Assembly: GCA_023485685.1 (NCBI GenBank)
Contig: JAMCZK010000019.1
Span: 1-39,621, forward strand
Length of the DNA: 39,621 nucleotides
Source of the DNA: Chloroflexota bacterium
GTDB taxonomy: Bacteria; Chloroflexota; Anaerolineae; Anaerolineales; UBA11579
Reading direction: 5' to 3'
The notes beneath the pieces are model-generated. The model did not search any database. It saw only the letters and a program-made list of their open reading frames with translations, and was not told where the DNA came from. Of the stretch, positions 1 to 7,339 are shown piece by piece. A program made the position numbers and the translations under genes. Position 1 is the first letter of the stretch. Each line of letters starts with the position of its first letter.

Positions 1-142
1 ATAGCTTTCCCCGCTTTTTTTCCTCCATCAGGTCGAGCGCGTGAAGTCCAAGCGCTAAAGGCTGCTCTTCGAGGTCTGCCAGTTCATTCTTGGTGGCGCC
101 GTCTAGATTCGAAAATGTTTGTGGGAGATCAATAATGCTCAC
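1..142 (-). CDS. Unknown protein, N-terminal part only
   Basis: An open frame of 47 codons begins with GTG at 142 and runs off the left edge without a stop. The translation begins MSIIDLPQTF and is acidic in the middle (ELADLEEQ), with a basic stretch near the edge. An AGGTGA ribosome binding site lies about six bases before the GTG, which supports this start. It lies ten bases after the stop of the upstream small ORF on the same strand, so it is probably the last visible gene of the operon that starts near 984. I do not recognise the family, and too little is visible to suggest a function. Confidence 0.5.
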   Translation of the reverse strand, partial: MSIIDLPQTFSNLDGATKNELADLEEQPLALGLHALDLMEEKKRGKL

Positions 143-151
143 ACACTTCAC

Positions 152-358
152 CTATGCCTTCTTGTAGGACCACATATCGTCAATTTTTTCTCTGGAGAGG
201 GTGCCGTTGTTTACAAGCGCCAGTAGTGGTGATGTTAGATCGGTAGCCTTGTAGTTGCTCCCCTTCTCTGCTAATCGATCAATGATGTCCGCTGACCTTT
301 TAGGATTGTCGAAAAAACCCTCGGTAATTAGTTGAGTAATTTTTCCCTTGGGGCCCAA
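152..358 (-). CDS. Small winged-helix-like protein, probable C-terminal half of a frameshifted gene
   Basis: 68 residues from a TTG codon at 358; the same frame is open back to 394. The protein has a basic start (GPKGKITQL) followed by what looks like a compact helical wHTH-type domain (ITEGFFDNP, then helices, then a TSPLLALVNNG recognition-helix-like stretch). The TTG start has only a weak binding site. The open part upstream of it encodes a basic PPKKRSK linker that would join it smoothly to the 45-residue ORF just upstream, which ends at 390 in the frame one base away. I therefore think both are parts of one protein of roughly 115-125 residues, broken by a one-base indel or joined by +1 frameshifting. 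From memory, similar small proteins exist with an N-terminal LPDG...SPEEI segment and a C-terminal domain like this one. Function unknown. Confidence 0.55.
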   Translation of the reverse strand: MGPKGKITQLITEGFFDNPKRSADIIDRLAEKGSNYKATDLTSPLLALVNNGTLSREKIDDMWSYKKA

Positions 359-389
359 TTTGCTTCTCTTTTTCGGAGGGATCGCTCTT

Positions 390-527
390 CTATTTTACTG
401 AAGTAGATGCCTTCGGATCCGCCTTCACTGGCGAACCATAAAGGTTCATGATACGGGCTATTTCTTCGGGCGAACCATTAAGCTCTACAGAAGTCCCATC
501 AGGAAGTTTCATATTTGCTTTAGCCAT
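390..527 (-). CDS. 45-residue ORF, probable N-terminal half of the same frameshifted gene
   Basis: ATG at 527, stop TAG at 392-390. The start is well supported: an AGAGGAGG ribosome binding site sits right before it, in the 12-base gap after the stop of the winged-helix gene. The sequence MAKANMKLPDGTSVEL followed by NGSPEEIARIMNLYG looks like a short beta hairpin plus a helix, an N-terminal segment and not a whole globular protein. The last codons are GTA AAA TAG. Dropping one base in the AAAA run puts the reading into the downstream 68-residue frame, with a basic linker between. The gene is therefore either recently broken, mis-sequenced, or expressed by frameshifting at AAA-TAG. Confidence 0.7.
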   Translation of the reverse strand: MAKANMKLPDGTSVELNGSPEEIARIMNLYGSPVKADPKASTSVK

Positions 528-539
528 GATTCCTCCTCT

Positions 540-950
540 TTACTGGTGTATTTCGGATTCCATGAGTGCCCATGCATTACTGAAAGCAATGGGTGTTGGT
601 CTAACGGAATAGTTACTTGAATGGTCTCGAAATGCGATCCGATCTTTAACGAGTTCAGATAATTTTGGGCGGACCGTTCCGCCGGGAAGTCCTGTAATTT
701 GCTCGATTTCCTTGGAAGAAATACTCGCGGAGAATTGCGCGTCTTTTGCTGAAAGCGCTAATTTGGCAAGTAGTATCACCAGGACCTTTTTCTTCGTGTC
801 AAGTGCGTTCCATCCACGCTTTGGATGGATATCACCAGACACGGGATCGGCAGCGGCAAAAGGCACGATCATTTGTGCAAGTCGTTCCCTCATTTCTCCT
901 TCTAGCTTCTCGGGGGTGTCAAAAAAGGCATCAAGTGGATCTTGTGACAT
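540..950 (-). CDS. Winged-helix DNA-binding protein of unknown family
   Basis: 136 residues from the ATG at 950. A TTG at 992 would give a longer frame, but that codon overlaps the -10 box of the promoter at 984-1012, so it cannot be translated from that transcript. A GAAGAG site precedes the ATG. The N-terminal half is a helical region (DAFFDTPEKLEGEMRERL). The C-terminal half, from about residue 65, has a helix-turn-helix pattern with ISSKEIEQITGLPGGTVRPK followed by LSELVKDRIAF and a short beta wing, which fits a winged helix. It is first in a four-gene operon of small proteins and could be its regulator or a structural partner. No better assignment is possible from sequence alone. Confidence 0.7.
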   Translation of the reverse strand: MSQDPLDAFFDTPEKLEGEMRERLAQMIVPFAAADPVSGDIHPKRGWNALDTKKKVLVILLAKLALSAKDAQFSASISSKEIEQITGLPGGTVRPKLSELVKDRIAFRDHSSNYSVRPTPIAFSNAWALMESEIHQ

Positions 951-983
951 AAGGACTCTTCGGGTGGATATGAATTTCCCGTT

Positions 984-1012
984 ATGATACAACGGTATAT
1001 TTATTAAGTCAA
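984..1012 (-). promoter_or_regulatory. Promoter of the left-edge operon
   Basis: On the minus strand TTGACT (1012-1007) and TATCAT (989-984) are separated by exactly 17 bases, one mismatch from consensus in each box. Transcription would start near 977, giving a leader of about 27 bases before the ATG at 950. The surrounding 1000-1060 stretch is very AT-rich. Confidence 0.75.
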
Positions 1013-1099
1013 GAGATATTTATATGAGAAATATAAGAATTCAGACGATGTCTTTTTGCGCAAGCTGAGAATGACGACCGTCGGTCTCAGACCTTGCTA

Positions 1100-1930
1100 C
1101 TACGTAGATACGATCTCTTTTTCAAGTCTACTCATCGACTCCGCATCATGACTCGGCAGATAAACTGTCCGCTCACGCACCGCGTACTCCCGAATCTTGT
1201 CTATTGTCTTCAACGCCTGCGCTTTGTCTGGGCTGATACCATCCACCTTTCGCTCCAACAAAGCTTGCTCTGAATAGCTGGCATCCCCGGCCAGGAAGTA
1301 GCTCACGCCGTCCTGCCGGGCGATCACGGAAACGTGATTGGGCGTGTGTCCCGGTGTCGGCAGCACCAGCACATCACCGGCGCGGGTCAGCCTATGCACT
1401 TGCTCGAAGGGTCCGGCTTTCTTCTCGTTGAACTCGAGGAATTTGGGCGCAAACCAGTCCGGCCAGCGGTGCGGGATGTAGCCGCGCAAGGTTCTGCCCA
1501 GCAGGGTCCTGGCTGCCGCCAGCTCGCCGCCATCCACGTAGATCTCGCTCTTCGGAAAATGGTGCAGCCCGTCGGCGTGGTCGGTATGCAGGTGGGTGAG
1601 CACCACGGTCTTCACATCCGCAGGCTGGATGCCAAGCTTCTGCAGCTGCGGACCGATTTCTTCTTCAGGAGCAACATTCAAGCGAACGGCCATTCGGTAA
1701 TAGGGATGCCACGCCGGGAAATACCCCGACTCTGCGGCGCGGGCGGTTTCGCCGGTATCCACCACGATGAGCCCCTCGGGATGTTCGATGACCCAGGCGA
1801 GGATGGGCAGCGGCTCTACCCATTCCGAATCGAATAGGATATTCAGCTGCCGCGCAAACCCGGCGCCTTTGCCGACTAGCTGGCTTTTCTTGATGAGGAC
1901 TGTCCCGGTTTGAATGGCGTGGATTTTCAT
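1100..1930 (-). CDS. MBL-fold hydrolase, N-acyl homoserine lactonase-like
   Basis: 276 residues, a usual length for AiiA/AttM-type lactonases. The zinc motif HLHTDHADG is at residues 113-121 (His113, His115, Asp117, His118), with a further His195 in GHTPNH and Asp216 in AGDASY. The N-terminal half (LPILAWVIEHPEGLIVVDTG) also matches the lactonase subgroup. The family hydrolyses lactone rings such as acyl-homoserine lactones, but many members act on other lactones or esters, so the substrate is open. No signal peptide, so cytoplasmic. The ATG at 1930 has no obvious ribosome binding site. It stands alone, facing the 1931-2446 gap. The family is likely; the quorum-quenching role is only a possibility. 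Confidence 0.85.
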   Translation of the reverse strand: MKIHAIQTGTVLIKKSQLVGKGAGFARQLNILFDSEWVEPLPILAWVIEHPEGLIVVDTGETARAAESGYFPAWHPYYRMAVRLNVAPEEEIGPQLQKLGIQPADVKTVVLTHLHTDHADGLHHFPKSEIYVDGGELAAARTLLGRTLRGYIPHRWPDWFAPKFLEFNEKKAGPFEQVHRLTRAGDVLVLPTPGHTPNHVSVIARQDGVSYFLAGDASYSEQALLERKVDGISPDKAQALKTIDKIREYAVRERTVYLPSHDAESMSRLEKEIVST

Positions 1931-2013
1931 TGGCTGTCAAACACCTTGATTTGGGGACGAATTTTCGCACAGTTTCCAAATCTGTGTCATTAATATCCCC
2001 TCGACCAAAGGCG

Positions 2014-2068
2014 AGCGCGTGCGTTGCGAAGCAACGCGCTGGAGATTTTTACTCGGCTGTCGCCGAGT
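2014..2068. repeat. Two tandem stem-loops in an intergenic region
   Basis: GCGTTGC-GAA-GCAACGC (2021-2037, with extra pairing outside) is followed at 2051-2068 by ACTCGGC-TGTC-GCCGAGT. Each has a perfect 7-bp stem. There is no T tract, so they do not look like intrinsic terminators. They resemble the other structured intergenic elements in this window in style but not in sequence. The rest of the 1931-2446 gap holds a GATCAGCG/CGCTGATC stem-loop (2226-2251) and the 9-bp repeat array listed separately. Confidence 0.5.
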
Positions 2069-2275
2069 AACGAAACTCTGAGGAGCGCGGCCAACGCTGT
2101 TTGTGAGCTTGTGAATACACGGTGTTCTAGATAAACCGCCACCAGGCTCCCGGTACCGGTACCCAGCGTCAGCTCGGCGCCCGCTAGAGGTCGAGAACCA
2201 GTGGACGTTCGGTTCGCAAGCTGTTGATCAGCGAGGCTAGCATCGCTGATCGAGGCTCACAACGCAAAGGGGATG

Positions 2276-2374
2276 CAACAATTGCAACATTTGCAACAAT
2301 GACAACACCGACACCATCGACACCATCGACAACAGTGACAACATCGCCACCACCGACAACATGTACACCTCTAC
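2276..2374. repeat. 9-bp imperfect tandem repeat array, about 11 units
   Basis: Units start every nine bases from 2276: CAACAATTG, CAACATTTG, CAACAATGA, CAACACCGA, CACCATCGA (twice), CAACAGTGA, CAACATCGC, CACCACCGA, CAACATGTA, CACCTCTAC. The consensus is CAMCAYYGA. On the plus strand it keeps a short frame open (2224-2418) that would encode a TTx tripeptide repeat, but I see no ribosome binding site or family support and do not call a gene. It ends about 70 bases before a small ORF at 2447. Confidence 0.75.
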
Positions 2375-2446
2375 CACGCCTTGGAGAACCTCTGATCACT
2401 GTTCGATTAACGGATTAACGATTAACTGATTGTTTTAGGGATAATA

Positions 2447-2647
2447 ATGATTAACCGACCACCCAACCGCCTTCGCCGCATCATCCAGCGCCGCCTGGAC
2501 GAGATCGAGACCGTCGCCAACATCCTCGGCTACGACATGCCGAACAAAGATGAATTAGTGGAGGACCTGCTGGCGGAGCAGCTGCAGAACCCGGAAACCG
2601 CCGCCATGCTCTGGCCGCTGAGGCGGCGGCCGTCTTGGTGGAATTAG
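2447..2647 (+). CDS. Small protein of unknown function
   Basis: 66 residues beginning MINRPPNRLRRIIQRRLDEI; basic at the N-terminus, acidic in the middle (NKDELVEDLLAEQL) and rich in Arg, Pro and Trp at the end. AGGG sits seven bases before the ATG. The probable helical pair could be a small nucleic-acid or protein interaction module, but I do not recognise it. A decayed second copy of its last 25-30 codons lies at 4142-4232, on the far side of the GEVED lipoprotein gene. That suggests the sequence has been duplicated and that this ORF is (or was) a real unit. Short GATTAAC-type repeats lie directly upstream (2404-2431). Confidence 0.5.
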   Translation: MINRPPNRLRRIIQRRLDEIETVANILGYDMPNKDELVEDLLAEQLQNPETAAMLWPLRRRPSWWN

Positions 2648-2657
2648 CCGCGCCGTC

Positions 2658-3944
2658 TTACTCCACGACTACAACATCCGCGACTTTGTAAACATTTCCA
2701 GACAAAGAAAGCCAAAGGATCTCTGTATTGCCCGCGGGCCAGTTTTCATCTAACGTCAATGTGATCTGCCCTTGGGCGTCCAGTTCCCCATTGGCATGAG
2801 TGGCCAGTGGGTCCGATGGTGTGTTGCCGAAGGACGCCGCGAACGCTGTGCCCTCAGGCGCCGGGTTGCCAGCTGAGTCGGTCACCTGGAATGTCACCTC
2901 GAAAGGCGTTCCGGTCTTCACCTCTAAGGGTCCACCGTAGCTGATTGTGTAGCCGCCTCCGGCGATGATCTTCACCCCAGGATGGCGAACAACAACTTCG
3001 CAGGTCAGCGTTTTCGTTCCCAAAGAACCTTTGACTGTTAAATCGATGCTGTATTCCACGCTGAAATCTCCACCCACTATGCTGTGCACTCGCTTGCTGG
3101 TGACGATCACGCCAAAATTTATACCAATTGGACCGTCACTCGTACTGGGGTCCACATCGATGTCGGCTGCATCCGGGTCCACCCCGATTGGACCGGTGAC
3201 GTTTTTCACTTCTAGTGTGGTGCCAGTCCCGGATGGATCATCGACGTCGATTCTTCCCGCGGTTCCATGCAAAATTTCCAACCTGCGCGGATCGCACTCA
3301 ATCCCCCACGCGTACGGCGGGAGGACGTGGTAATCCTCCACTTCTCCGAACTGGTATTGACCGGTGATGTACGGCTCGGTACCGGACACAGGCACATCGG
3401 TTATTGAGGCGCGCATCCAGTGTTCAAGTGCGCCGCCCACCTGTGGAAACTCGGCCTCGATTTGGGCCGTTTCCCCAGGAGCAAGGGTAATGCCCTGGTT
3501 TTCCACAATCCATTCCGTAATTGGCGTGTTGGAGGGCCCGGTAAAATCCTGCCAGCGCCCGTCATTATTGGTGTCAGCCCATAAGTTGAAAATCACAACA
3601 CTTGCCTGAGCTTGTTCGCTCTTGGTTACCTGAAAGGTTACAGATACCAGGCCGGGTTTGACCTCGATCAATTTAATAAGCCCGTCATCTGCCTGATCGC
3701 GGTCCGTGATATTCGCGTCCTCTTCCAGGGTGGCTCCTGCACCCAGCCAGAACTGGGTTATGTCCAGTGTTCGCAATCCGTCGGAAGCCAGTAGTGACGG
3801 GAATCCCGGGTCCGGGGCGTCGCCAAACTCGGCAACCGGGAGCAGCTCCTCAATTGTTGGTGTCGGGGTGTGCTGGATTTTCGGCGGCTCACAGGCGGAG
3901 AGCAATATCGCGGTTAACAGATAAAGGACCAGGAATCTAGCCAT
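2658..3944 (-). CDS. GEVED-domain surface lipoprotein
   Basis: 428 residues from the ATG at 3944. An in-frame ATG at 4007 exists, but AAGGAGG directly before 3944 and the signal peptide starting there decide the start. MARFLVLYLLTAILLSAC is a lipoprotein signal with Cys18, followed by a Thr/Pro linker. Residues about 35-210 carry the GEVED signature (EFGDAPDPGFPSLLASDG at the front, GEVEDYHV at the end), a beta-rich domain found in secreted surface proteins. The rest looks like two Ig-like or Big-like beta domains, the last containing FEVTFQVTDSAGNPAPEGTA. Probably exported and anchored outside the cell; ligand unknown. It stands alone on the minus strand. Confidence 0.8.
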   Translation of the reverse strand: MARFLVLYLLTAILLSACEPPKIQHTPTPTIEELLPVAEFGDAPDPGFPSLLASDGLRTLDITQFWLGAGATLEEDANITDRDQADDGLIKLIEVKPGLVSVTFQVTKSEQAQASVVIFNLWADTNNDGRWQDFTGPSNTPITEWIVENQGITLAPGETAQIEAEFPQVGGALEHWMRASITDVPVSGTEPYITGQYQFGEVEDYHVLPPYAWGIECDPRRLEILHGTAGRIDVDDPSGTGTTLEVKNVTGPIGVDPDAADIDVDPSTSDGPIGINFGVIVTSKRVHSIVGGDFSVEYSIDLTVKGSLGTKTLTCEVVVRHPGVKIIAGGGYTISYGGPLEVKTGTPFEVTFQVTDSAGNPAPEGTAFAASFGNTPSDPLATHANGELDAQGQITLTLDENWPAGNTEILWLSLSGNVYKVADVVVVE

Positions 3945-4141
3945 GCCAAGCCTCCTTCGAAAACTGATGAAGACAGCTCGTTTTGCAACCCTGGCGAATA
4001 GGGCCAAACAATTAGAGAATACTTGCGGGAATGACGCATTGCAAATCAGAAAGGGCTGATTCCACTATATAACAGATGCTAAGTAGTTGTAAATATTCAA
4101 ATATGTAATTGTGATGTGACGCACTAGTTTCAGAAAAGGGG

Positions 4142-4232
4142 CTAAATCATTGAAGATCTGCCAGCGGAGCAGATGGCGGATTCGGAAACCGCGGCCATGC
4201 TTTGCTGCTGGGCTGGCGGCCAAGCTGGTGGT
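4142..4232 (+). pseudogene. Decayed copy of the C-terminal part of the small ORF at 2447
   Basis: This stretch aligns by eye with 2549-2641. Shared blocks include GCGGAGCAG, CGGAAACCG and GCCATGCT, with GCTGGTGG against TCTTGGTGG at the end. Several substitutions and a small indel destroy the frame, and no start codon remains. It is the only recognisable content of the 3945-4289 gap apart from AT-rich sequence. Confidence 0.6.
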
Positions 4233-4289
4233 AGGGCTAAAACGGGATTAGAATAAATTTCCAATTCGCCTTTTATAGAGGAGAGAGAC

Positions 4290-4715
4290 ATGAAAAATCA
4301 GTTCCATAAAACGGGGGCCCTGCTTGTCTGTACCGTGTTGTTTGCCGCGGTTCTGGCTGCCTGCGGCGGTGGCCCCACTACAGTCGATGTGACCTTGACC
4401 GACTACGAAATGCAGCTTTCGGTCGACACGTCCAAGGCTGGCGAGGTCACTTTCAAGATCCAGAATGATTCTGAAGTGACCGTGCACGAATTCGTAGTCG
4501 TGCAAACGGATACGCCGGCAGATGAACTGCCTGTTGGCGAGGATCTGTTGGTCGACGAGAGCCTGTTCACCCCGGTCGACGAGGTGGAGGATCTGGCCGC
4601 GGGTGACAACGCCGAGCTAACCGTTACCCTGACGCCCGGGCATTACGTGCTGCTGTGCAACATCGCCGGTCATTTCCAGTTGGGCATGCACGCCGACTTC
4701 ACCGTAACTGAATAA
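4290..4715 (+). CDS. Cupredoxin-domain lipoprotein
   Basis: 141 residues. GGAGAGAGAC precedes the ATG. Residues 1-25 are a lipoprotein signal (LAAC, Cys25). The mature part is a single small beta domain with a complete type I copper set: His66 in VTVHEF, Cys123, His128 and Met133 in C-x4-H-x4-M. This predicts a membrane-anchored blue copper protein that carries electrons on the outer face of the membrane, or a copper-binding protein. The ligand set is complete, so binding is likely. The electron partner is not visible, since no oxidase or nitrite reductase genes are nearby. It ends at a strong bidirectional terminator shared with the M20 peptidase. Confidence 0.85.
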   Translation: MKNQFHKTGALLVCTVLFAAVLAACGGGPTTVDVTLTDYEMQLSVDTSKAGEVTFKIQNDSEVTVHEFVVVQTDTPADELPVGEDLLVDESLFTPVDEVEDLAAGDNAELTVTLTPGHYVLLCNIAGHFQLGMHADFTVTE

Positions 4716-4737
4716 GCTAAATTGCATACTAAGGACT

Positions 4738-4772
4738 AAAGGAGCGGGTGAATAACCCGCTCCTTGGTTTTT
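4738..4772. terminator. Bidirectional terminator between cupredoxin and M20 peptidase genes
   Basis: GGAGCGGGT (4741-4749), loop GAATA, ACCCGCTCC (4755-4763), then TTGGTTTTT on the plus strand. It lies between convergent genes. The A/T tracts are better on the plus side, with AAA before the stem for the minus side. Confidence 0.85.
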
Positions 4773-6132
4773 AGCTCTTGGCGAACTCGTTGACAATCCG
4801 CGTCACGTGTTGAGTAGCCTTCACATACAGGTCCTCGCGGATGTTTTCATTGGGGGCATGCACCTGGTTGCCGGGATAGCCGAGGCCAGCAACCGCCACT
4901 AGCAGCTTGAGGAAATGCAGGAAGGCGTGGTTTGGCCCCGAACCACCGGACATGGGTACGCGCTCCTGCGGAACGCCGTAGACGTCTTTGGCTGTGTTCA
5001 CCACCAGGTTGACAAAGGGGTCATCGGGATCCGTGCGGCCGGGCGCTTCGCCGCCTAGATAGGTGATCTGCACATCCTGGAAGCCTTCGGCGTCCAGATG
5101 GGCGCGCAGGTTCTTGAGCACCTCTTCCGGCGTCTGGTTGGGCACCAGGCGGAAATCCACCTTGGCGGAGGCCTTGGCAGGCAACACGGTCTTGCTGCCT
5201 GCGCCCTGATAGCCGGAGGTCAGGCCGCAGATCGTGCAAGTCGGCTCCAGGGTCTCCTGCAGGTGTAAGTCAGGGTGGCCGTCAGTGCCGCGCAGGAATG
5301 CTTTCACACCATAGCGCTGGCGGTACTCGTCGCCTTCGTAAGGCAGCTTGGAAGCCATTTCGCGGTCGCGCTGGCTTGGTGGCAGCACATTGTCGTAATG
5401 GTGGGGAATGCGGATGCGCTCGTCGGGACCCTTCAGCGTCGACAGCGCCCACACCAGCCGCCAGGCCGCGTTAGGGAAGATAGAGCCGCCCAGGCCGGAA
5501 TGCACGTCTTGGGTAAGACACTCGAGGTCCAACTGCACGTAACAGATGCCACGCATGCCCAGCACCTGCATGGGGATGTCGCGGTGGTCGACGTAGCCGA
5601 ACTCCCAGATACAGGCATCGGCCGCCAGCTTCTTGGCGTGCTTCTCCACGAAGGCGGGAACGTGCACGCTGCCTATTTCCTCTTCGCCTTCGACTACGAA
5701 TTTGATATTGCAGGGCAGCTCGGGATCTTGCGCCAGCAACGCGTCCAGCGCGAACAGCCGGCTGACGAAATGGCCTTTGTCGTCGCTGACGCCGCGGGCG
5801 AACATCATGCCGTTGCGACGGTTGGCCTCGAAGGGCGGCGTCTCCCACAATTCCAGCGGCTCGGGCGGCTGTACGTCGTAATGATTGTAGAAAAGCAAGG
5901 TCTTGTCGACTTTGCCTTTGCGTTCGGCGTAGACAACCGGCGCGCCGCCGGAAGGCATGATCTCGGCCTTGAAGCCGCGGCGCTCGAGCATGACGCTCAC
6001 CAGCGCGGCGCACTCGTCCAGCCCGCGGTTCTGCGCTGCGACACTAGGGATGGCGCAGAGCTTGGACAGTTCGTCCAGGCTTTCATTAAGGTGATCGGAA
6101 ATGTATTTGTCAGTCAGTTTAATATCAGCCAT
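4771..6132 (-). CDS. M20 family metallopeptidase (dipeptidase type)
   Basis: 453 residues from the ATG at 6132, chosen because TTTGGAGGACTC is an excellent binding site directly before it; the upstream ATG at 6168 has none. Zinc-peptidase motifs are visible: FYNHYDVQPPEPLELW near residue 85 (first metal His and Asp), RGVSDDKGH (bridging Asp), EGEEEIGS (catalytic Glu and metal Glu) and a C-terminal GGSGPNHAF with a metal His. The long insert in the middle is the usual dimerisation domain. Predicted to cleave dipeptides or short peptides in the cytoplasm. It is monocistronic, with a structured repeat (6169-6225) just upstream. Confidence 0.9.
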   Translation of the reverse strand: MADIKLTDKYISDHLNESLDELSKLCAIPSVAAQNRGLDECAALVSVMLERRGFKAEIMPSGGAPVVYAERKGKVDKTLLFYNHYDVQPPEPLELWETPPFEANRRNGMMFARGVSDDKGHFVSRLFALDALLAQDPELPCNIKFVVEGEEEIGSVHVPAFVEKHAKKLAADACIWEFGYVDHRDIPMQVLGMRGICYVQLDLECLTQDVHSGLGGSIFPNAAWRLVWALSTLKGPDERIRIPHHYDNVLPPSQRDREMASKLPYEGDEYRQRYGVKAFLRGTDGHPDLHLQETLEPTCTICGLTSGYQGAGSKTVLPAKASAKVDFRLVPNQTPEEVLKNLRAHLDAEGFQDVQITYLGGEAPGRTDPDDPFVNLVVNTAKDVYGVPQERVPMSGGSGPNHAFLHFLKLLVAVAGLGYPGNQVHAPNENIREDLYVKATQHVTRIVNEFAKS

Positions 6133-6168
6133 GAGTCCTCCAAAGTTCCACTGCTCCGAAACGTCCAT

Positions 6169-6225
6169 GGTAGGGGCGGGGTCACCCCGCCCTCATTGAC
6201 AGGGCGAGGAAACCTCGCCCCTACC
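6169..6225. repeat. Composite palindromic intergenic repeat
   Basis: Two internal stem-loops, one built from GGGGCGGGG/CCCCGCCC and one as GGGCGAGG-AAA-CCTCGCCC, lie inside an outer inverted repeat GGTAGGGGCG / CGCCCCTACC. It has the shape of a REP/BIME element and no T tract. Confidence 0.7.
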
Positions 6226-6245
6226 GAATGTCACTTGTTGTTTTT

Positions 6246-6809
6246 CTATCTCACAAAAATATCTTTGATCCACGAAACGGTCAATAATCCTGCGCCCGCA
6301 AAAGCGATGACCAGCATCTTCATCGTTTCGCCGAGCCAGCACCAAAACAGGAAAACGCGCATGGGAACGCGCAAAGCGCCTGCGGCGATGCCGGTGAGGT
6401 CGAAGAGCGGATTGGGAAAGAACGCCAGTAAAAGAATGGTGAGTGGGCCGTTACGCTGCACCCAGGTGGTCACTCGCTTGTATACTTTTGTTTTTTCGGC
6501 GAAGGCCTGGCCGGTATAACCCGTAATGTACCCGGAGAGCTCACCCAGCGCTGCGCCGGAACCCGCGGCCAGCGCCAACCCGATCGGCGAGAACTGAGCG
6601 CTCATGGCGAACACGAGCACACCTGCTGGAACAGGCAAGATGACTGTGGCGTAGGCCAGCAAGCAGATGATGAAAATACCCAGATAGCCGAAGGCCTCCA
6701 ATTGTTCCAGGCGTTCCCGGGGAATGGCAAAGATCGCCAGGCTGAGCACCACTACCAAAACAATAGTGAGGATGCGCAGCAGCCGCGTCCGGCCTGAGGA
6801 ATCCGTCAT
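6246..6809 (-). CDS. VTT/DedA-like membrane protein
   Basis: 187 residues with an N-terminal transmembrane segment, a second near residues 38-60 and further hydrophobic stretches to the end. The pattern SGAALGELSGYITGYTGQAF and LTILLLAFFPNPLFDLTGIAAGAL matches the VTT (SNARE-associated Golgi) domain, with its reentrant-loop glycines and the F-P-NPLFD motif. Relatives are membrane proteins linked to lipid flipping and membrane-potential maintenance; the substrate here is unknown. It is the third gene of the udk-cyclophilin-VTT unit, starting 13 bases after the cyclophilin stop. Confidence 0.8.
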   Translation of the reverse strand: MTDSSGRTRLLRILTIVLVVVLSLAIFAIPRERLEQLEAFGYLGIFIICLLAYATVILPVPAGVLVFAMSAQFSPIGLALAAGSGAALGELSGYITGYTGQAFAEKTKVYKRVTTWVQRNGPLTILLLAFFPNPLFDLTGIAAGALRVPMRVFLFWCWLGETMKMLVIAFAGAGLLTVSWIKDIFVR

Positions 6810-6821
6810 TGCGAGGCGGGG

Positions 6822-7334
6822 TTAGCCTTCTTCCTGGATCGTGACGGAAAGTAATTGGCCGGCTGGCGCCTTCTTGTTGCCCGGGTCGCGGGCCGGGATG
6901 GCCATTAAGACTTCTTCTCCAGCGATCAACTCGCCGAACACCGAGTGCCTATCGTCGAGGTGCGGTGTGGCGCGGTGGGTGATAAAGAATTGGGAGCCGT
7001 TGGTATTTGGACCGGCGTTAGCCATTGAAAGGATGCCGCGTTTGTTGTGGCGCAAACTGGGATGGAATTCGTCCTGGAAGGAATAGCCCGGGCCGCCACT
7101 GCCGGTGGCGGTGGGGTCGCCGCCCTGGGCCATGAAATCGTTGATGACGCGATGGAAAGTGGTGCTGTCGTAATACCCCTGGCGGGCAAGGAAGACAAAA
7201 TTGTTTACCGTGTTCGGCGCCTTATCGGCGTGCAACCTGAACACCATCTTGCCTTTGTCGGTGGCGAAGGTTGCCTTGTAGATTTTTTTCCGGTTGATCT
7301 CCATCGCGGGCGGATTGCTCCATTGGTTGGCCAT
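6822..7334 (-). CDS. Cyclophilin-type peptidyl-prolyl isomerase
   Basis: 170 residues, the normal length for a single-domain bacterial cyclophilin. The active-site run [15 protein letters not shown] (around residues 60-74; catalytic Arg in FHRV) and [18 protein letters not shown] are both present. No signal peptide, so a cytoplasmic folding helper that isomerises X-Pro bonds. The start is marked by AAGGATAAAACGA, which overlaps the end of udk (ATGAAAGGATAA), so the two are translationally coupled. Confidence 0.93.
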   Translation of the reverse strand: MANQWSNPPAMEINRKKIYKATFATDKGKMVFRLHADKAPNTVNNFVFLARQGYYDSTTFHRVINDFMAQGGDPTATGSGGPGYSFQDEFHPSLRHNKRGILSMANAGPNTNGSQFFITHRATPHLDDRHSVFGELIAGEEVLMAIPARDPGNKKAPAGQLLSVTIQEEG

Positions 7335-7339
7335 TCGTT

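Noticed and set aside
390-394. RF2-like programmed frameshift at AAA-TAG
   Set aside because: There is no upstream Shine-Dalgarno-like stimulator close to the stop. A simple indel in the A run is at least as likely, so it is kept only as an alternative.
152-950. Toxin-antitoxin pair
   Set aside because: The winged-helix plus small proteins and tight spacing invite it, but neither ORF shows toxin features and the frameshift reading explains the small ORFs better.
951-992. TTG start for the winged-helix protein
   Set aside because: The codon overlaps the -10 box at 984-989, so it is not in the transcript.
2224-2418. Possible 64-residue Thr-rich protein across the 9-bp array
   Set aside because: No ribosome binding site, no signal or family features; frame openness is explained by the 9-base repeat itself.
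5275-6519. A 414-codon open frame on the plus strand
   Set aside because: It lies antisense to the M20 peptidase, whose motifs and ribosome binding site are clear. Its translation has no family resemblance and the usual composition of a GC-rich shadow frame.
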